Positions 24,503 through 32,425 of a stretch of DNA of 54,948 bases are shown here, piece after piece; position 1 is the first letter of the stretch, and the number at the start of each line of letters is the position of its first letter. The stretch covers positions 1 to 54,948 of the forward strand of contig NZ_VMNW02000059.1 in assembly GCF_007713735.2 (NCBI RefSeq), given 5' to 3'. The position numbers and the translations under genes are program-made. This DNA comes from Amycolatopsis acidicola (lineage in GTDB: Bacteria; Actinomycetota; Actinomycetes; Mycobacteriales; Pseudonocardiaceae). Below the pieces are notes generated by a model. The model saw only the letters and a program-made list of their open reading frames with translations, was not told the DNA's origin and did no database searches.

Positions 24503-25368
24503 GGCGCCAGTAGCTCCCAGGGTTTCTTCGCCGGCCCCGCCTGCTGCCCGGCCGGGCAGCTCGGCCGGAAGTCGCACCAGGAACAGCGGATGCCGGGCTC
24601 CGCCGGGAACAACACCTCGCCATCCCCGCCGGCGGTCAGCGTATCCGTTGCGACGCGGAGATCCTCGGCCGTTTCCTCCGCGCGGGTGAGATGGCGCCGC
24701 AGCGACTCGCCGGTGTGCTCGGCCGCCGCGATGGCGCCCGTCGGCAGGTGGTGCAGCTCGACGCGATGACACGGGCGGCGCAGGGTCCGCGCGGCGGCCA
24801 CGGCGTACATCGCCAGCGCCTGCGAGCTACGCGCCTCGTACTCGTCGGGCTCGCGCTTGCCGGTCTTGTAGTCGATGATCACCAGCTCGCCGTCGCGCTC
24901 GTCGATCCGGTCCGCCCTGCCCTCGATGATCATCGACGGCGGCCGGCCCGGCTCCGGGTTGACCGGCGCGGAAACCCAGCGCTCCAGCCCGATCGGCGTC
25001 GGCGAGACGTCGTTGTGCTCGACGTATTCCATGACCCACGCCTTCGCCCGCGCCCGGTACCGCGCGGCCTGCTCGGCGTTCTCGAACCCCGCGTCCTGCC
25101 AGTGCTCGCTCACCAGCGCGGCGGCCCGCTCCGGGGTACGGCGCTCCGGCTCGAGATCGAACAGCGCGCGCAAAGCGTTGTGCACCACCGCGCCCAGCGT
25201 GCTGTGCGCCCACGGGCCGGTGCGCACGGGCGTCGGCCGGTCCACGTAGTTGAGCCGGTAACGCCGCGGGCAGTCCGCGAAAGTGGCCAGCCGCGCCGGG
25301 CTGACCTTCGTCAGCCTGCGCGGTTCGACGGCGAATTCGAACCCCAGTTGTTCCACCACGCGCACCAC
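24499..25368 (-). CDS. RecB-family PD-(D/E)XK nuclease with an Fe-S cluster
   Basis: About 289 residues; GTG codons at 25368, 25365, 25359 and 25356 are all possible starts. The nuclease core is GRADRIDE followed by VIIDYKTGK (the D...DYK catalytic set). Four cysteines in the AddB/Cas4 arrangement, one N-terminal (ATFADCPRRY) and three C-terminal (CSWCDFRPSC), should hold a [4Fe-4S] cluster. It likely acts in DNA end processing. Stand-alone RecB-like proteins are common in actinomycetes; no CRISPR array is present, so Cas4 is unlikely. Confidence 0.85.
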   Translation of the reverse strand: MVRVVEQLGFEFAVEPRRLTKVSPARLATFADCPRRYRLNYVDRPTPVRTGPWAHSTLGAVVHNALRALFDLEPERRTPERAAALVSEHWQDAGFENAEQAARYRARAKAWVMEYVEHNDVSPTPIGLERWVSAPVNPEPGRPPSMIIEGRADRIDERDGELVIIDYKTGKREPDEYEARSSQALAMYAVAAARTLRRPCHRVELHHLPTGAIAAAEHTGESLRRHLTRAEETAEDLRVATDTLTAGGDGEVLFPAEPGIRCSWCDFRPSCPAGQQAGPAKKPWELLAP

Positions 25369-25373
25369 CGTAC

Positions 25374-25994
25374 TCAGCCGCCCGCGATGAACCCGCGCAC
25401 GGAGTTGGCGACGAGCTCGACCGCGATCGCGGCCAGCAGCAGACCGGCGATCTTGGCCAGCAACAGGATCCCGCTCTCCCTGATGAGCCGGATGACGAGC
25501 CCCGAATACCGCATGCACAGATAGAGCACGAGGTGCACGGCCACGATCGCCAGAGCCAGCGCCACGTAGGCGCTCAGATGCCCGGACGCCTGCTTGACGA
25601 ACACGATGGTCGCCGCGATCGCGCCCGGCCCGGCGAGCAGCGGGGTGCCCAGCGGCACCAGCGCCACGTTGACGTCCTCGACGGCCTCGGGTTGGGTGCC
25701 GCCCTTGCCGGTGAGCAGATCCAGCGCGATGAGCAGCAGGAGCAACCCGCCGGCGCCCTGCAACGCGGGGATCCCGATGCCGAGGTAGCTCAGGATCGCC
25801 TGCCCTGCCACGGCGAACAGCGAAATGACCAGCAACGAGACCAGCACCGCCTGGCGCGCGGCCTTGGCCCGCACCGCCGGCGGTTTGCGCCCGACCAGGC
25901 TCAGGAACACCGGGACCGTCCCCGGCGGGTCCATGATCACGATGAGCGTGATGAACCCTTCCAGGAAGACGGTGGCGTCGAAGAAGCCGGACAA
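25374..25994 (-). CDS. MarC-family membrane protein
   Basis: 206 residues from a TTG start at 25994. Six hydrophobic helices, with the family signatures VIMDPPGTVPVFLSL near the start and PLLAGPGAIAATIVF in the middle. MarC proteins have no proven role; the historic antibiotic-resistance link has not held up. It lies 5 nt downstream of the PHP gene and upstream of the nuclease gene, all on the minus strand. Confidence 0.9.
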   Translation of the reverse strand: MSGFFDATVFLEGFITLIVIMDPPGTVPVFLSLVGRKPPAVRAKAARQAVLVSLLVISLFAVAGQAILSYLGIGIPALQGAGGLLLLLIALDLLTGKGGTQPEAVEDVNVALVPLGTPLLAGPGAIAATIVFVKQASGHLSAYVALALAIVAVHLVLYLCMRYSGLVIRLIRESGILLLAKIAGLLLAAIAVELVANSVRGFIAGG

Positions 25995-25999
25995 CGCTT

Positions 26000-26860
26000 T
26001 CAGCCGACCACTACCTGCGCGCCGGACGCCTTGTCCAGCAACGCTTCCAGCTGTTCCGGGGCGGTGTTCTCGGCGCCGATCGGGATCGTCTTGTTGGTCC
26101 CGTGGTAGTCGCTGGACCCGGTCTGCACGAGCCCGTACTGGCGGGCGAGGTCGCGCAGGATCTCGCGGTCCTCCTCGTCGTGGTTGGGGTGATCCACTTC
26201 GATCCCGGTCAGCCCGTGCTCGGCGAGCTTGACGATGGTCTCAATGGAGACGACCCGGCCGCGGCTGCGGGCGAGCGGATGCGCGAACACTGTCACCCCA
26301 CCGGCCGCGGCGATCATGTCTATCGCGTCCTCGACCGGCGTGTCCCGCCGCGGCAGGTAGTACCCGCGCCCGGGGCCGAGGTAACTCGCGAAGGCCTCGT
26401 CGACCGTGCGCACCAGGCCCGCCCGGACCAGCGCCTGCGCGAGGTGCGGGCGACCGGCCGGGGAGTCCTCGGGCAGCAGCCCGAACAGCTCGTCCGCGTC
26501 GATGGGCAGGCCGTCCTCGGCCATCCGCTCGGCCATCGCGCGCAGCCGGGTCCGGCGTTCGATCCGCAGCCGCCGCTGTTCGGTGACGACCACTTCCGCC
26601 AGCGGGTCGAACAGGTAGCCGAGCAGGTGCACGCTGATCCCGCGCCCGGGGTCGTGCTCGCTCACGCAGGACAGCTCGGCGCCCGGCACCAGGGTGAGCC
26701 CCGGTGGCAGCGCCGCGGTGGCCTCGGCCCAGCCGGCGGTGGTGTCGTGATCGGTGAGCGCGACGACGTCCAGCCCGGCCTTGGCCGCTACGGCGACCAG
26801 CTCGGCGGGGGTGTCGGTGCCGTCGGACACCGTCGAATGGGTGTGCAGATCTATGCGCAT
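26000..26860 (-). CDS. PHP-domain metal-dependent phosphoesterase
   Basis: 286 residues from the ATG at 26860 (an ATG three codons earlier is also possible). The PHP metal ligands are in order: DLHTHSTVSDG, LTDHDTTAGW, PGAELSC, VFAHPLA, GIEVDHPNHD and GSSDYHG. Proteins of this group (YciV/RNase AM type) remove 5' nucleotides from RNA or dephosphorylate 3',5'-bisphosphates. Which applies here is not visible. Confidence 0.9.
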   Translation of the reverse strand: MRIDLHTHSTVSDGTDTPAELVAVAAKAGLDVVALTDHDTTAGWAEATAALPPGLTLVPGAELSCVSEHDPGRGISVHLLGYLFDPLAEVVVTEQRRLRIERRTRLRAMAERMAEDGLPIDADELFGLLPEDSPAGRPHLAQALVRAGLVRTVDEAFASYLGPGRGYYLPRRDTPVEDAIDMIAAAGGVTVFAHPLARSRGRVVSIETIVKLAEHGLTGIEVDHPNHDEEDREILRDLARQYGLVQTGSSDYHGTNKTIPIGAENTAPEQLEALLDKASGAQVVVG

Positions 26861-26942
26861 CGAACCCATTCTGACGTATGCGGCGAACCGACCAGCCGGG
26901 AAGCCCGGCGGCGGCGTGTCCGCGGGGCGCGGAAGCGCTTTC

Positions 26943-27503
26943 TCAGCCGACCATCTTCTTGCCGCGCGCCAGGCGCTGGGCCTTGATCATCGAGAAGCGT
27001 TCGCTCTGCTTCTGTTTGTCACCGAAGACCAGCTCGGAGATCGTGTCGTAGAACTCCTCGGGCTTGGGCAGGAAGTCGATCCGGTTCAGCGCCTGGATCT
27101 GGCCCGCGGACTCGACGACCACGGTGCCGTAGCCGAACATCCGGCCCCACGCCGTGCGCTCGTAGGTCAGGTCGGTCACCTTGCTGATCGGCATCATCGC
27201 GACCTTGGTGGTGAACACCCCGCTGGTCAGCACGAACCGTTTGTCCGTGACCACGAGGCGCTCGACCCACCACTCCATCACCTTGAAGGCGAAGATCAGC
27301 ACGACGACCAGCGCCGCGTACCAGAGGATGTTCTGCACGACGTAGAGCGAGGGCGGGAGGAGGTACGAGACCATCACGCAGATCGCGAGCAGCGCGACGG
27401 CCTCGAACACGTCCCAGGCCAGCACGGCCCAGTGCCTGCGGACCCTGACCACCCGCCGCTCGGTGTCGAGCAGGTACTCGTCTGGGTCCCGGGGGGCGAA
27501 CAT
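26943..27503 (-). CDS. PH-domain (bPH2/DUF304) membrane protein
   Basis: 186 residues. Two hydrophobic helices (VFEAVALLAICVMVSYLL and ILWYAALVVVLIFAF) are followed by the PH-like domain: VTDKRFVLTSGVFTTKVAMM, KVTDLTYERTAWGRMFGYG. Role unknown. It lies 10 nt downstream of a 64-residue membrane protein gene on the same strand. Confidence 0.88.
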   Translation of the reverse strand: MFAPRDPDEYLLDTERRVVRVRRHWAVLAWDVFEAVALLAICVMVSYLLPPSLYVVQNILWYAALVVVLIFAFKVMEWWVERLVVTDKRFVLTSGVFTTKVAMMPISKVTDLTYERTAWGRMFGYGTVVVESAGQIQALNRIDFLPKPEEFYDTISELVFGDKQKQSERFSMIKAQRLARGKKMVG

Positions 27504-27513
27504 GCCCTCAAGC

Positions 27514-27708
27514 CTAGGAGTTGAACACGTTGCTGACGAAGGTGATCACCGCTTCGGCCGAACTGCGCAGCCAGTCGATGATGTTGCCGACCAGGCTCGC
27601 CGCGTTACCCGGCTGGGCAATCACGAAGAACAGGACCAACGCGATACCCACCAGCCCGGCTATCTTCTTCGCGTTCACTACGATCAATCCCGTCTCTTGC
27701 TCCGGCAT
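27514..27708 (-). CDS. Small membrane protein
   Basis: 64 residues: one transmembrane helix (IAGLVGIALVLFFVIAQP) and an amphipathic C-terminus (IIDWLRSSAEAVITFVSNV). ATG at 27708; a GTG ten codons in is possible. Unnamed but the pattern resembles short conserved actinobacterial proteins. Co-directional and tightly spaced with the PH-domain gene. Confidence 0.7.
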   Translation of the reverse strand: MPEQETGLIVVNAKKIAGLVGIALVLFFVIAQPGNAASLVGNIIDWLRSSAEAVITFVSNVFNS

Positions 27709-27846
27709 CGGTCAAGCTCACCAGTTAACGTTGTACCGCACTGCGCACCGTTACGGGAGGAAAGTCCCGCGCTTGGGTCAGTGTCCGGACGTGATCGTAC
27801 CGCACGGCTACTCTCCGTGTACACCTCGGCGGGATACGCTCCGCGA

Positions 27847-28233
27847 ATGGCACTCGTGCGCTGCGTCGGCGGCGTTCTCCACGACCAGGCGGGCAGGCTG
27901 CTGCTGATCCAGCGGGGCCACGAACCGGGCGCCGGCCTGTGGTCGCTGCCCGGTGGCCGGGTCGAGCGCGGCGAGACCGACGCGGAGGCCGTGGTCCGCG
28001 AGTTACGTGAGGAAACCGGCCTTGACGTGCGGCCGGAGGAGCTCGTCGGGATGGTCACGCGCGGGTCGTACGAGATCTACGACTACGCCTGCGAGGTGCT
28101 CGGCGGCACGCTGCGTGCCGGGGACGACGCGGCCGACGCGCGCTGGGTGGATTCCACGGATTTCGCGACGCTGCCGCTCACCGACGGGTTGGCCGACACG
28201 CTCCGCAACTGGAACCGGTTACCGCGATGCTGA
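27847..28233 (+). CDS. NUDIX hydrolase
   Basis: 128 residues from the ATG at 27847. The NUDIX box is complete (G...GETDAEAVVRELREETGLD, about residues 37-59), so it should hydrolyse a nucleoside diphosphate derivative. Substrate cannot be read from sequence. Its last codons (NWNRLPRC) recur in frame after the TGA stop (see finding). Confidence 0.9.
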   Translation: MALVRCVGGVLHDQAGRLLLIQRGHEPGAGLWSLPGGRVERGETDAEAVVRELREETGLDVRPEELVGMVTRGSYEIYDYACEVLGGTLRAGDDAADARWVDSTDFATLPLTDGLADTLRNWNRLPRC

Positions 28234-28266
28234 GGTGACCTTGCCCTCACCCTGGCCCTGGTTCCC

Positions 28267-28305
28267 GTGATCCGGGACTGGAACGGGTTGCCACTCTGCC
28301 AATAG
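28267..28305 (+). repeat. Degenerate copy of the NUDIX gene 3' tail
   Basis: After the NUDIX stop, in the same frame, the sequence encodes RDWNGLPLCQ then TAG, mirroring the gene's own RNWNRLPRC. The two copies are 66 nt apart and are similar at DNA level (ACTGGAAC-GGTT-CC core). Confidence 0.6.
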
Positions 28306-28320
28306 GGTGCCGGGGTGCTG

Positions 28321-28704
28321 ATGCGAATCCTGCTCGCAACCGCGCTGGCCGCCGGCCCCGTGCCTGCCGCCGACGCCGCCCACGCCTACATCGACGCCCT
28401 GCTCAGTCACGACGCCTCGGCCGTGCCGCTGGCCGCCGACGCCCACCGAGTCGAGAACGGCCTGCCGACGGGCAGCTCGGGCGCCGACATCCGGTGGCAG
28501 CTGGAGAACGGCCCGCAGTACCGCGTCATCGACGCCATCCGCGACGTGACGGTCACGACCGACGGGGACCAGGCCGACGCACACTACCTGCTCGACGCCG
28601 GGGTGCTCGGGGTGGACCTGGCGACCACCGAGATCACCGAGCACTTCGACGTGCGGGGCGGCGAAATCCACTACATCGAGGCGACCATCACGCCGGTGTT
28701 CTAG
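28321..28704 (+). CDS. Secreted SnoaL-like/DUF8021-type protein
   Basis: 127 residues from the ATG at 28321 (a GTG two codons earlier is possible). Starts with a short signal-like sequence (MRILLATALAAGPVPAADA). The rest looks like an alpha+beta-barrel SnoaL/NTF2-type domain: AHAYIDALLSHDASAVPL, then RVIDAIRDVTVTTDGDQADA and a final EIHYIEATITPVF. Function unknown. Confidence 0.65.
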   Translation: MRILLATALAAGPVPAADAAHAYIDALLSHDASAVPLAADAHRVENGLPTGSSGADIRWQLENGPQYRVIDAIRDVTVTTDGDQADAHYLLDAGVLGVDLATTEITEHFDVRGGEIHYIEATITPVF

Positions 28705-28747
28705 GCGTAACCGGCGTCGTGCGGGTTGAGGGTGGTGCGGGGCGGAC

Positions 28748-28852
28748 CTGGCGGCAGGGGAAGCCGGTTTCCTCGTCGGCCACGAAAGCCGGTCGCAGTT
28801 CAGCCGCGCGTTCGGCCTGCCGCCCGGGCGTGACTCGGCGCGCGCTTCCTAG
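28748..28852 (+). pseudogene. Relic of an AraC-family regulator (C-terminal HTH)
   Basis: A 34-codon open stretch ending in TAG reads LAAGEAGFLVGHESRSQFSR then AFGLPPGRDSARAS. This matches the second helix-turn-helix end of AraC regulators (pattern VGYES-SQFSREF-R-FG-PPGRD). The segment before VGHES is about five residues short, and nothing upstream continues the domain. The end overlaps the 3' end of the acyl-CoA ligase gene on the other strand. Confidence 0.6.
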
Positions 28853-30459
28853 CCCTGGATCCGGCTTTCCCGGCCGCCCCAATCGCGTTCGCGGAGCTGG
28901 AACTTCTGGATCTTGCCGGTGGACGTCTTCGGCAGCTCGGGCACGAACTCGATCGCGTCGGGCACCTTGTACCGGGCGATCTGCGAACGCACGTGCTCCA
29001 GCAGCTCCGCCGCCTCCAGCGATTTCCCTTGCCGCAGCACGACATACGCCTTCGGCCGCTCGCCCCACTTCTCGTCCGGCACGCCGACGACCGCGACCTC
29101 CAGCACGGCGGGATGCGAGTCCACGGCGGCTTCCACCTCGATGGTGGAGATGTTCTCGCCGCCGGACACGATGATGTCCTTCGCCCTGTCCCGCAGCTGG
29201 ATGTAGCCGTCGGGATGCCACACCCCGAGGTCGCCGGAGTGGAACCAGCCGCCGCGGAAAGCGTTTTCCGTCGCCTCCGCGTCGGCGAAGTACCCGGACA
29301 TCACGTTGTTCCCGCGCATCACGACCTCGCCCATCGTGACGCCGTCACGCGGGACGTCCCGCATCTGCTCGTCCACGACACGCACGCCGTCGGTGACGAT
29401 CATGCCGACGCCCTGACGCGACATCACCTTGCTGCGCTCGCCGATGCCCAGCTTCAGCCACGACTCCTGCGGCTCGCACACCGTGTACGGCCCGTACGTC
29501 TCCGTCAGGCCGTACACGTGCGTCAGCCGCGCGCCCAGCTCGGACATCCGGCGGATCACGGTCGGCGACGGCGGTGCGCCCGCCGTGGTCACCACGACCT
29601 CGTGCTCCAGCGGGTGCGCGCCGTCGTACCCGGCGATGGTCACCAGCACCGTGGGCGCGCCGTTGAGATGCGTGACGCCCTCGGAGTCCAGCAGGCGCCA
29701 GATCTCCCCGGCGTCCACCGCCCGCAGGCACACGTGCGTGCCACCGATCGCGGTCACCGCCCAGGTGGTGCACCAGCCGTTGCAGTGGAACATCGGCAGA
29801 GTCCACAGATACCGGGAATCCGGCGTGTGTCGCGAGTGGACGATCTCGGCGAGGGAGTTCAGGTACGCGCCGCGGTGGTGGTACATCACGCCTTTCGGGC
29901 GGCCGGTGGTGCCCGAGGTGTAGTTGATCGAGATCGTGCCGCGCTCGTCGGAAACGGTCCACGGCAAGGGATCGTCACTGCCGCGCGCCAAAAGGTCCGA
30001 ATAGGACAGTCCGCCGACGGCGGGGTCGGGGCTCGCGCCGGAGGCCGGGTCGGTCACCGTGACGATGCCTGCCAGGTCGAGCCCCGGCGGGACGGAGCCG
30101 TGCAGCGCGGCGTCGACGACGAGGACCTTCGCCCCGGAATGGTCCAGGATGTAGCGGATTTCGGCGGGCGCCAGCCGCGTGTTGATGGCGACGAGCACCG
30201 CGCCCGCGAGCGGGACGGCGAAGTGCGCGACGAGCATTTCGGGGATGTTCGGCAGCAGATAAGCCACCCTGTCCCCCGCCTCGACCCCGAGCGAGCGCAG
30301 GCCGTGCGCCACCCTCGTGGCCTCCGCGGCGAACTCGCGGTACGTCGTCCGCCGGTCCCCGTAGACGATCGCGTCCTTGTCCGGGAAGACTTCGGCGGAC
30401 CGTTCGAGGAACGCGAGCGGCGTCAGCGGGGTGTACCAGGTGTCTTCGGTGACGGCCAT
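28849..30459 (-). CDS. Acyl-CoA synthetase (AMP-dependent fatty acid-CoA ligase)
   Basis: 536 residues from the ATG at 30459. Adenylate-forming motifs are intact: P-loop-like YTSGTTGRPKGVMYHH, YGLTETYGPYTVCEP, GDLGVWHPDGYIQLRDRAKD, and the C-terminal lysine in PKTSTGKIQKFQLR. It activates a carboxylic acid to acyl-AMP then acyl-CoA; chain length is not evident but resembles short/medium-chain ligases. It lies 38 nt downstream of DUF2332 and in one operon with maoC. Confidence 0.92.
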   Translation of the reverse strand: MAVTEDTWYTPLTPLAFLERSAEVFPDKDAIVYGDRRTTYREFAAEATRVAHGLRSLGVEAGDRVAYLLPNIPEMLVAHFAVPLAGAVLVAINTRLAPAEIRYILDHSGAKVLVVDAALHGSVPPGLDLAGIVTVTDPASGASPDPAVGGLSYSDLLARGSDDPLPWTVSDERGTISINYTSGTTGRPKGVMYHHRGAYLNSLAEIVHSRHTPDSRYLWTLPMFHCNGWCTTWAVTAIGGTHVCLRAVDAGEIWRLLDSEGVTHLNGAPTVLVTIAGYDGAHPLEHEVVVTTAGAPPSPTVIRRMSELGARLTHVYGLTETYGPYTVCEPQESWLKLGIGERSKVMSRQGVGMIVTDGVRVVDEQMRDVPRDGVTMGEVVMRGNNVMSGYFADAEATENAFRGGWFHSGDLGVWHPDGYIQLRDRAKDIIVSGGENISTIEVEAAVDSHPAVLEVAVVGVPDEKWGERPKAYVVLRQGKSLEAAELLEHVRSQIARYKVPDAIEFVPELPKTSTGKIQKFQLRERDWGGRESRIQG

Positions 30460-30497
30460 GCGCACATCCTCACCGGAAGGCGCTTGGCCGCACAAGT

Positions 30498-31604
30498 TCA
30501 GCCGGCGATCCAGGTCATCCGCTGGTTGTAGCGGGACGTCTGCGCCAGCGCCTTCGCCTCCGCCTTGCCGTCACGCCACGTGGTGAACCCGAGCGTGCAG
30601 TGGCCGGTGTCGGCGAACGACAACTCGTCGCGGCCCGGCAGTACGTGCTCGAGGCCGGCTTCGTACGGTTCGTCGGAGACCCACCACACGGGCCTGTCCG
30701 CGGCCAGTTTCCCCAGCGCGGCAGTGAATTCCGCACGGCGGCCGGGCTCCAGGTGCCGCAGTACCCGGCAGGTCAGCACGATCAGCGGCAGCTCGCCCGC
30801 GCGCGCGGCGGCGCTGTCCAGGTCGTCCACCGCGTCCCCGGTGACCAGTTCGGGTTTGTCCTTGTGCTGGGCCGCGGCCGCCGCGCGCAGCAGGCGGATC
30901 CGGTCCAGCTGGTCGGCCCAGACGCAGGCCTCCATCCAGGCCAGCTCGTCCTCGTCGGAGACGTCGACCACCTCGCGGTCCAGCCCGGTTTTCGCGCCCA
31001 CCGCGACCTTTTTCGGCACTTTCGGCAGCGCCGCGCCGGTACCGAGGTCGAGCGCGCAGTGCAGGCCGACCGCCGATTTGGCGGGCCCGGCGAGGATCTG
31101 CTCGCCGCCGTCGCACTGGTAGCGGTAGCCGAACTTGTCCAGCCCCAGCAACAGGCCGGCGCTGCAGCCGACCTCCAGCAGCGCGACCTTGCCCCCGGCT
31201 TGTTTCGCCGCCAGCGCCACCGCCGGGTACAGCCCGGCGGCACGGCTGACCTCGTTGGTCTCGGTGTGCCGGGTCGCGATGATCTCGCGGGCCTTCTCCG
31301 CGCGCTCGAGCAGGAACCCGCGGAACAGCGGCCACGTCTCGTCGTCAACGCCGTCGGACCCGCCCAGCGACGGGTAGTAGCGGAACAGGGGGTGGATCGG
31401 GTCGGCCTGGATGAGCCGGTGCGCGGCGGCGAGCAGGAGCGCGCCGCCTGCCGTTTCGGCTGGGGCGGCGGTCAGCAGGCCCGCCACCTCGTCGTCCTCC
31501 GCCGCCTTCGCCGCGAGGTGCTCGTACAGCGGGGAGACCTCCGCCGCCTCGGCGGCCGCGAACGTCCGCAGCCGCCGCTTGACCTCGTCCAGACCGACCG
31601 TCAC
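30498..31604 (-). CDS. DUF2332 family protein
   Basis: 368 residues from the GTG at 31604 with AGGAGG upstream. Characteristic pieces: HPLFRYYPSLGG near residue 75, VALLEVGCSAGLLLGLDKFGY (methyltransferase-like glycine loop), and a final CTLGFTTWRDG. The family has no proven function; a Rossmann-like methyltransferase fold is possible. It sits between a MaoC dehydratase and an acyl-CoA ligase, 9 nt after maoC. Confidence 0.85.
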   Translation of the reverse strand: MTVGLDEVKRRLRTFAAAEAAEVSPLYEHLAAKAAEDDEVAGLLTAAPAETAGGALLLAAAHRLIQADPIHPLFRYYPSLGGSDGVDDETWPLFRGFLLERAEKAREIIATRHTETNEVSRAAGLYPAVALAAKQAGGKVALLEVGCSAGLLLGLDKFGYRYQCDGGEQILAGPAKSAVGLHCALDLGTGAALPKVPKKVAVGAKTGLDREVVDVSDEDELAWMEACVWADQLDRIRLLRAAAAAQHKDKPELVTGDAVDDLDSAAARAGELPLIVLTCRVLRHLEPGRRAEFTAALGKLAADRPVWWVSDEPYEAGLEHVLPGRDELSFADTGHCTLGFTTWRDGKAEAKALAQTSRYNQRMTWIAG

Positions 31605-31613
31605 GCACGCCTC

Positions 31614-32117
31614 CTATTCGTGGGGCACGGGCCGCGCGGGCTGCTCGCCGCCGCGGGCTTCACCGTAGGAACGCTTGGGCACCATCACCTTACGGCGGAA
31701 CGTGCACACGATGAGGCCGTCCTGCTTGTATCCGCGGGTCTCCACGTAGACCACGCCGCGGTCGTCCTTGGACTTCGACGGCGTCTTGTCCAGCACCTCG
31801 GTCTCGCCGTAGATGGTGTCGCCGTGGAAGGTCGGTTTCACGTGTTTGAGGGACTCGACCTCGAGGTTGGCGATGGCCTTCCCCGACACGTCGGGCACCG
31901 ACATGCCCAGCAGCAGCGAGTAGATGTAGTTGCCGACCACGACGTTCTTGCCGAAGTCCGTGGTCTCCCCCGCGTAGTGCGCATCCAGGTGCAGCGGGTG
32001 GTGGTTCATGGTGAGCAGGCAGAACAGGTGGTCGTCGTATTCCGTCACCGTCTTGCCGGGCCAGTGCTTGTAGACCGCCCCCACCTCGAACTCCTCGAAG
32101 TACCGCCCGAACTGCAC
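31614..32117 (-). CDS. MaoC-family dehydratase (hot-dog fold)
   Basis: 167 residues from the GTG at 32117, preceded by GGAGGTAGAGACCA. The hydratase signature is NHHPLHLDAHYA followed by GNYIYSLLLGMSV, then LESLKHVKPTFHGDTI-like (SLKHVKPTFHGDTI). It resembles mesaconyl-CoA/beta-methylmalyl-type and enoyl-CoA hydratases. As first gene of the operon with an acyl-CoA ligase it likely hydrates an acyl-CoA intermediate. The shared upstream region with corA holds a perfect dyad. Confidence 0.85.
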   Translation of the reverse strand: MQFGRYFEEFEVGAVYKHWPGKTVTEYDDHLFCLLTMNHHPLHLDAHYAGETTDFGKNVVVGNYIYSLLLGMSVPDVSGKAIANLEVESLKHVKPTFHGDTIYGETEVLDKTPSKSKDDRGVVYVETRGYKQDGLIVCTFRRKVMVPKRSYGEARGGEQPARPVPHE

Positions 32118-32200
32118 TGGTCTCTACCTCCAGGGAGTAACGCCACATCGACCGAATACGACGTGACTGATGTTGAGGAGTACCCTCGACTAGCGGAGGC

Positions 32201-32216
32201 GTCGCGTCAACGCGAC
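32201..32216. promoter_or_regulatory. Perfect dyad between maoC and corA
   Basis: GTCGCGT-CA-ACGCGAC, 7-bp arms with a 2-bp centre, in the gap between the divergent maoC gene and corA leader. Size and place suit a repressor operator; no regulator gene is adjacent. Confidence 0.55.
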
Positions 32217-32260
32217 CACCGGCACATCTGTCCCCGGCCCGAGGAGGTGAGGAACGCAAG

Positions 32261-32335
32261 ATGAGTAGTGGCGATAGTCCGCTCCCTAGTAGCTCCAGCG
32301 TTCCCCCGCGGGCACGGGTGCCCTTCACCCGCTGA
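32261..32335 (+). CDS. Leader peptide ORF upstream of corA (24 residues)
   Basis: ATG at 32261 is preceded by a very strong Shine-Dalgarno (GAGGAGGTGAGG, 8-9 nt upstream). It encodes 24 residues, Ser/Pro-rich at first (SPLPSSSSVPPR) and ending RVPFTR before TGA at 32333. The last third of the ORF and its stop codon lie inside a long helix in the corA leader. I infer a regulatory leader peptide, as with corL/mgtL in enterobacteria, but sequence similarity to those is not claimed. Confidence 0.6.
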   Translation: MSSGDSPLPSSSSVPPRARVPFTR

Positions 32336-32391
32336 CGCGCTTTTCACGGGAAACGCTGGTCACGACCGGGCGGAGAAGCCGTACCGGTCGT
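32295..32391 (+). promoter_or_regulatory. Structured corA leader: two helices, candidate attenuator
   Basis: Helix 1 pairs CCAGCGTTCCC (32295-32305) with 32348-32359, 11 bp with one bulged A; its loop contains an inner stem GCGGG/CCCGC (32308-32312 with 32328-32332) and the leader ORF stop. Helix 2 pairs ACGACCGG (32362-32369) with CCGGTCGT (32384-32391). The corA Shine-Dalgarno follows at about 32413. A ribosome translating the leader would open helix 1. No M-box consensus is recognised. Confidence 0.6.
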
Positions 32392-32425
32392 CGTGGCACG
32401 TTCTGCGACAGCCAGGAGATCCCCA

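Noticed and set aside
32261..32425. M-box (ykoK) magnesium riboswitch before corA
   Set aside because: The conserved M-box core could not be found; the visible structure is two simple helices around a short ORF.
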